Positions 63,742 to 64,000 of a stretch of DNA of 64,000 nucleotides are shown here, in pieces. Below the pieces are notes generated by a model. The model was not told the DNA's origin, did not search any database, and saw only the letters and a list, made by a program, of their open reading frames with translations. The stretch is taken from contig MCGE01000031.1 of the NCBI GenBank assembly GCA_002105175.1, positions 62,001-126,000 of the forward strand. The letters run 5' to 3'. Every line of letters begins with the position of its first letter. Positions within the stretch are counted from its first letter, which is position 1. The DNA is from Absidia repens (Eukaryota; Mucoromycota; Mucoromycetes; Mucorales; Cunninghamellaceae). A program made the position numbers and the translations under genes.

Positions 63742-64000
63742 TAGCGATGCATAGCTTTGATCTGAATATCTCGATCCAATCAGCAGGGTCATTTTTCGAA
63801 CCTCACCAAGATTCCGCCTCAGACTAAACTCCAATCATCGTTGTGCTCAGCGTTACAAAGGAAGAAGAAAAAGTATTTTTACAAATCCATAAACAAAGCA
63901 TTCAGTTTAGAGCACTCTTATACTCTTTTATCTAGAACTTGGAATGCAATGTTGGTAATCAACATTGACAGCAAGCCTATTATCTTGACAAATACAGCGT
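63367..64000. other. non-coding window end
   Basis: The open frame on the minus strand at 63529-63834 runs through a poly(A)/poly(T) tract (about 63709-63738), has no ATG and is not protein-like. No gene is supported. Confidence 0.45.

Overview
The window is A+T-rich nuclear DNA from a fungus. Genes are split by many short introns (about 45-110 nt, GT..AG), spacers are full of poly(A)/poly(T) runs, and CT-rich tracts sit just upstream of start codons. The gene set (cellular RNA-dependent RNA polymerase, alternative NADH dehydrogenase, GH18 chitinase, perilipin-type lipid-droplet proteins, Msn2-like and Zn2Cys6 regulators, PP2A B56 subunit, Rtc5-like TLDc protein) suggests an early-diverging filamentous fungus, most likely Mucoromycota. 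That placement is an inference from gene content. No rRNA, tRNA, CRISPR or plasmid feature was found.

Layout. 1-5.3 kb: no convincing gene, but tandem repeats, TTGATTGA-rich blocks, a 73-nt A tract and a dispersed repeat. 5.3-13.7 kb: a two-finger C2H2 regulator (+), an unrecognised small protein (-), the ribosome-assembly factor TSR1 (-), and a WDR53-like WD40 protein (+) divergent from TSR1. 13.7-25.4 kb: two nearly identical perilipin genes in inverted orientation about 4.7 kb apart, embedded in repeats and a MITE-like element. 25.4-33.5 kb: ATP synthase gamma subunit (+) and an 18-exon type II NADH dehydrogenase (-), two mitochondrial energy genes with 3' ends facing each other. 36.6-60.7 kb: a denser block with a PP2A B56 subunit (-), an F-box/LRR protein with a long tail (-), a chitinase (-) divergent from a Zn2Cys6 regulator (+), an Rtc5-like TLDc protein (-) divergent from a Gin4/Nim1-type kinase (+), and an RRM-RdRP protein (+) starting 150 nt after the kinase. 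60.7-64 kb: repeats only.

Exon structures were solved by hand from splice signals and reading-frame continuity. Every multi-exon model keeps frame except two, the WDR53-like and F-box genes, and each of those needs exactly one extra base at a short A run.

The main surprises are these. (1) The RdRP homologue has KMDGQ where active cellular RdRPs have the catalytic DxDGD. (2) A dispersed repeat family carries an E-box, a CT tract and a conserved hairpin with some paired changes; some copies end in TIR-like sequences beside TA, and most copies lie 3' of genes in one relative orientation. (3) The inverted perilipin pair keeps near-identical coding DNA beside diverged introns and promoters, and each protein begins with a natural run of exactly ten histidines.
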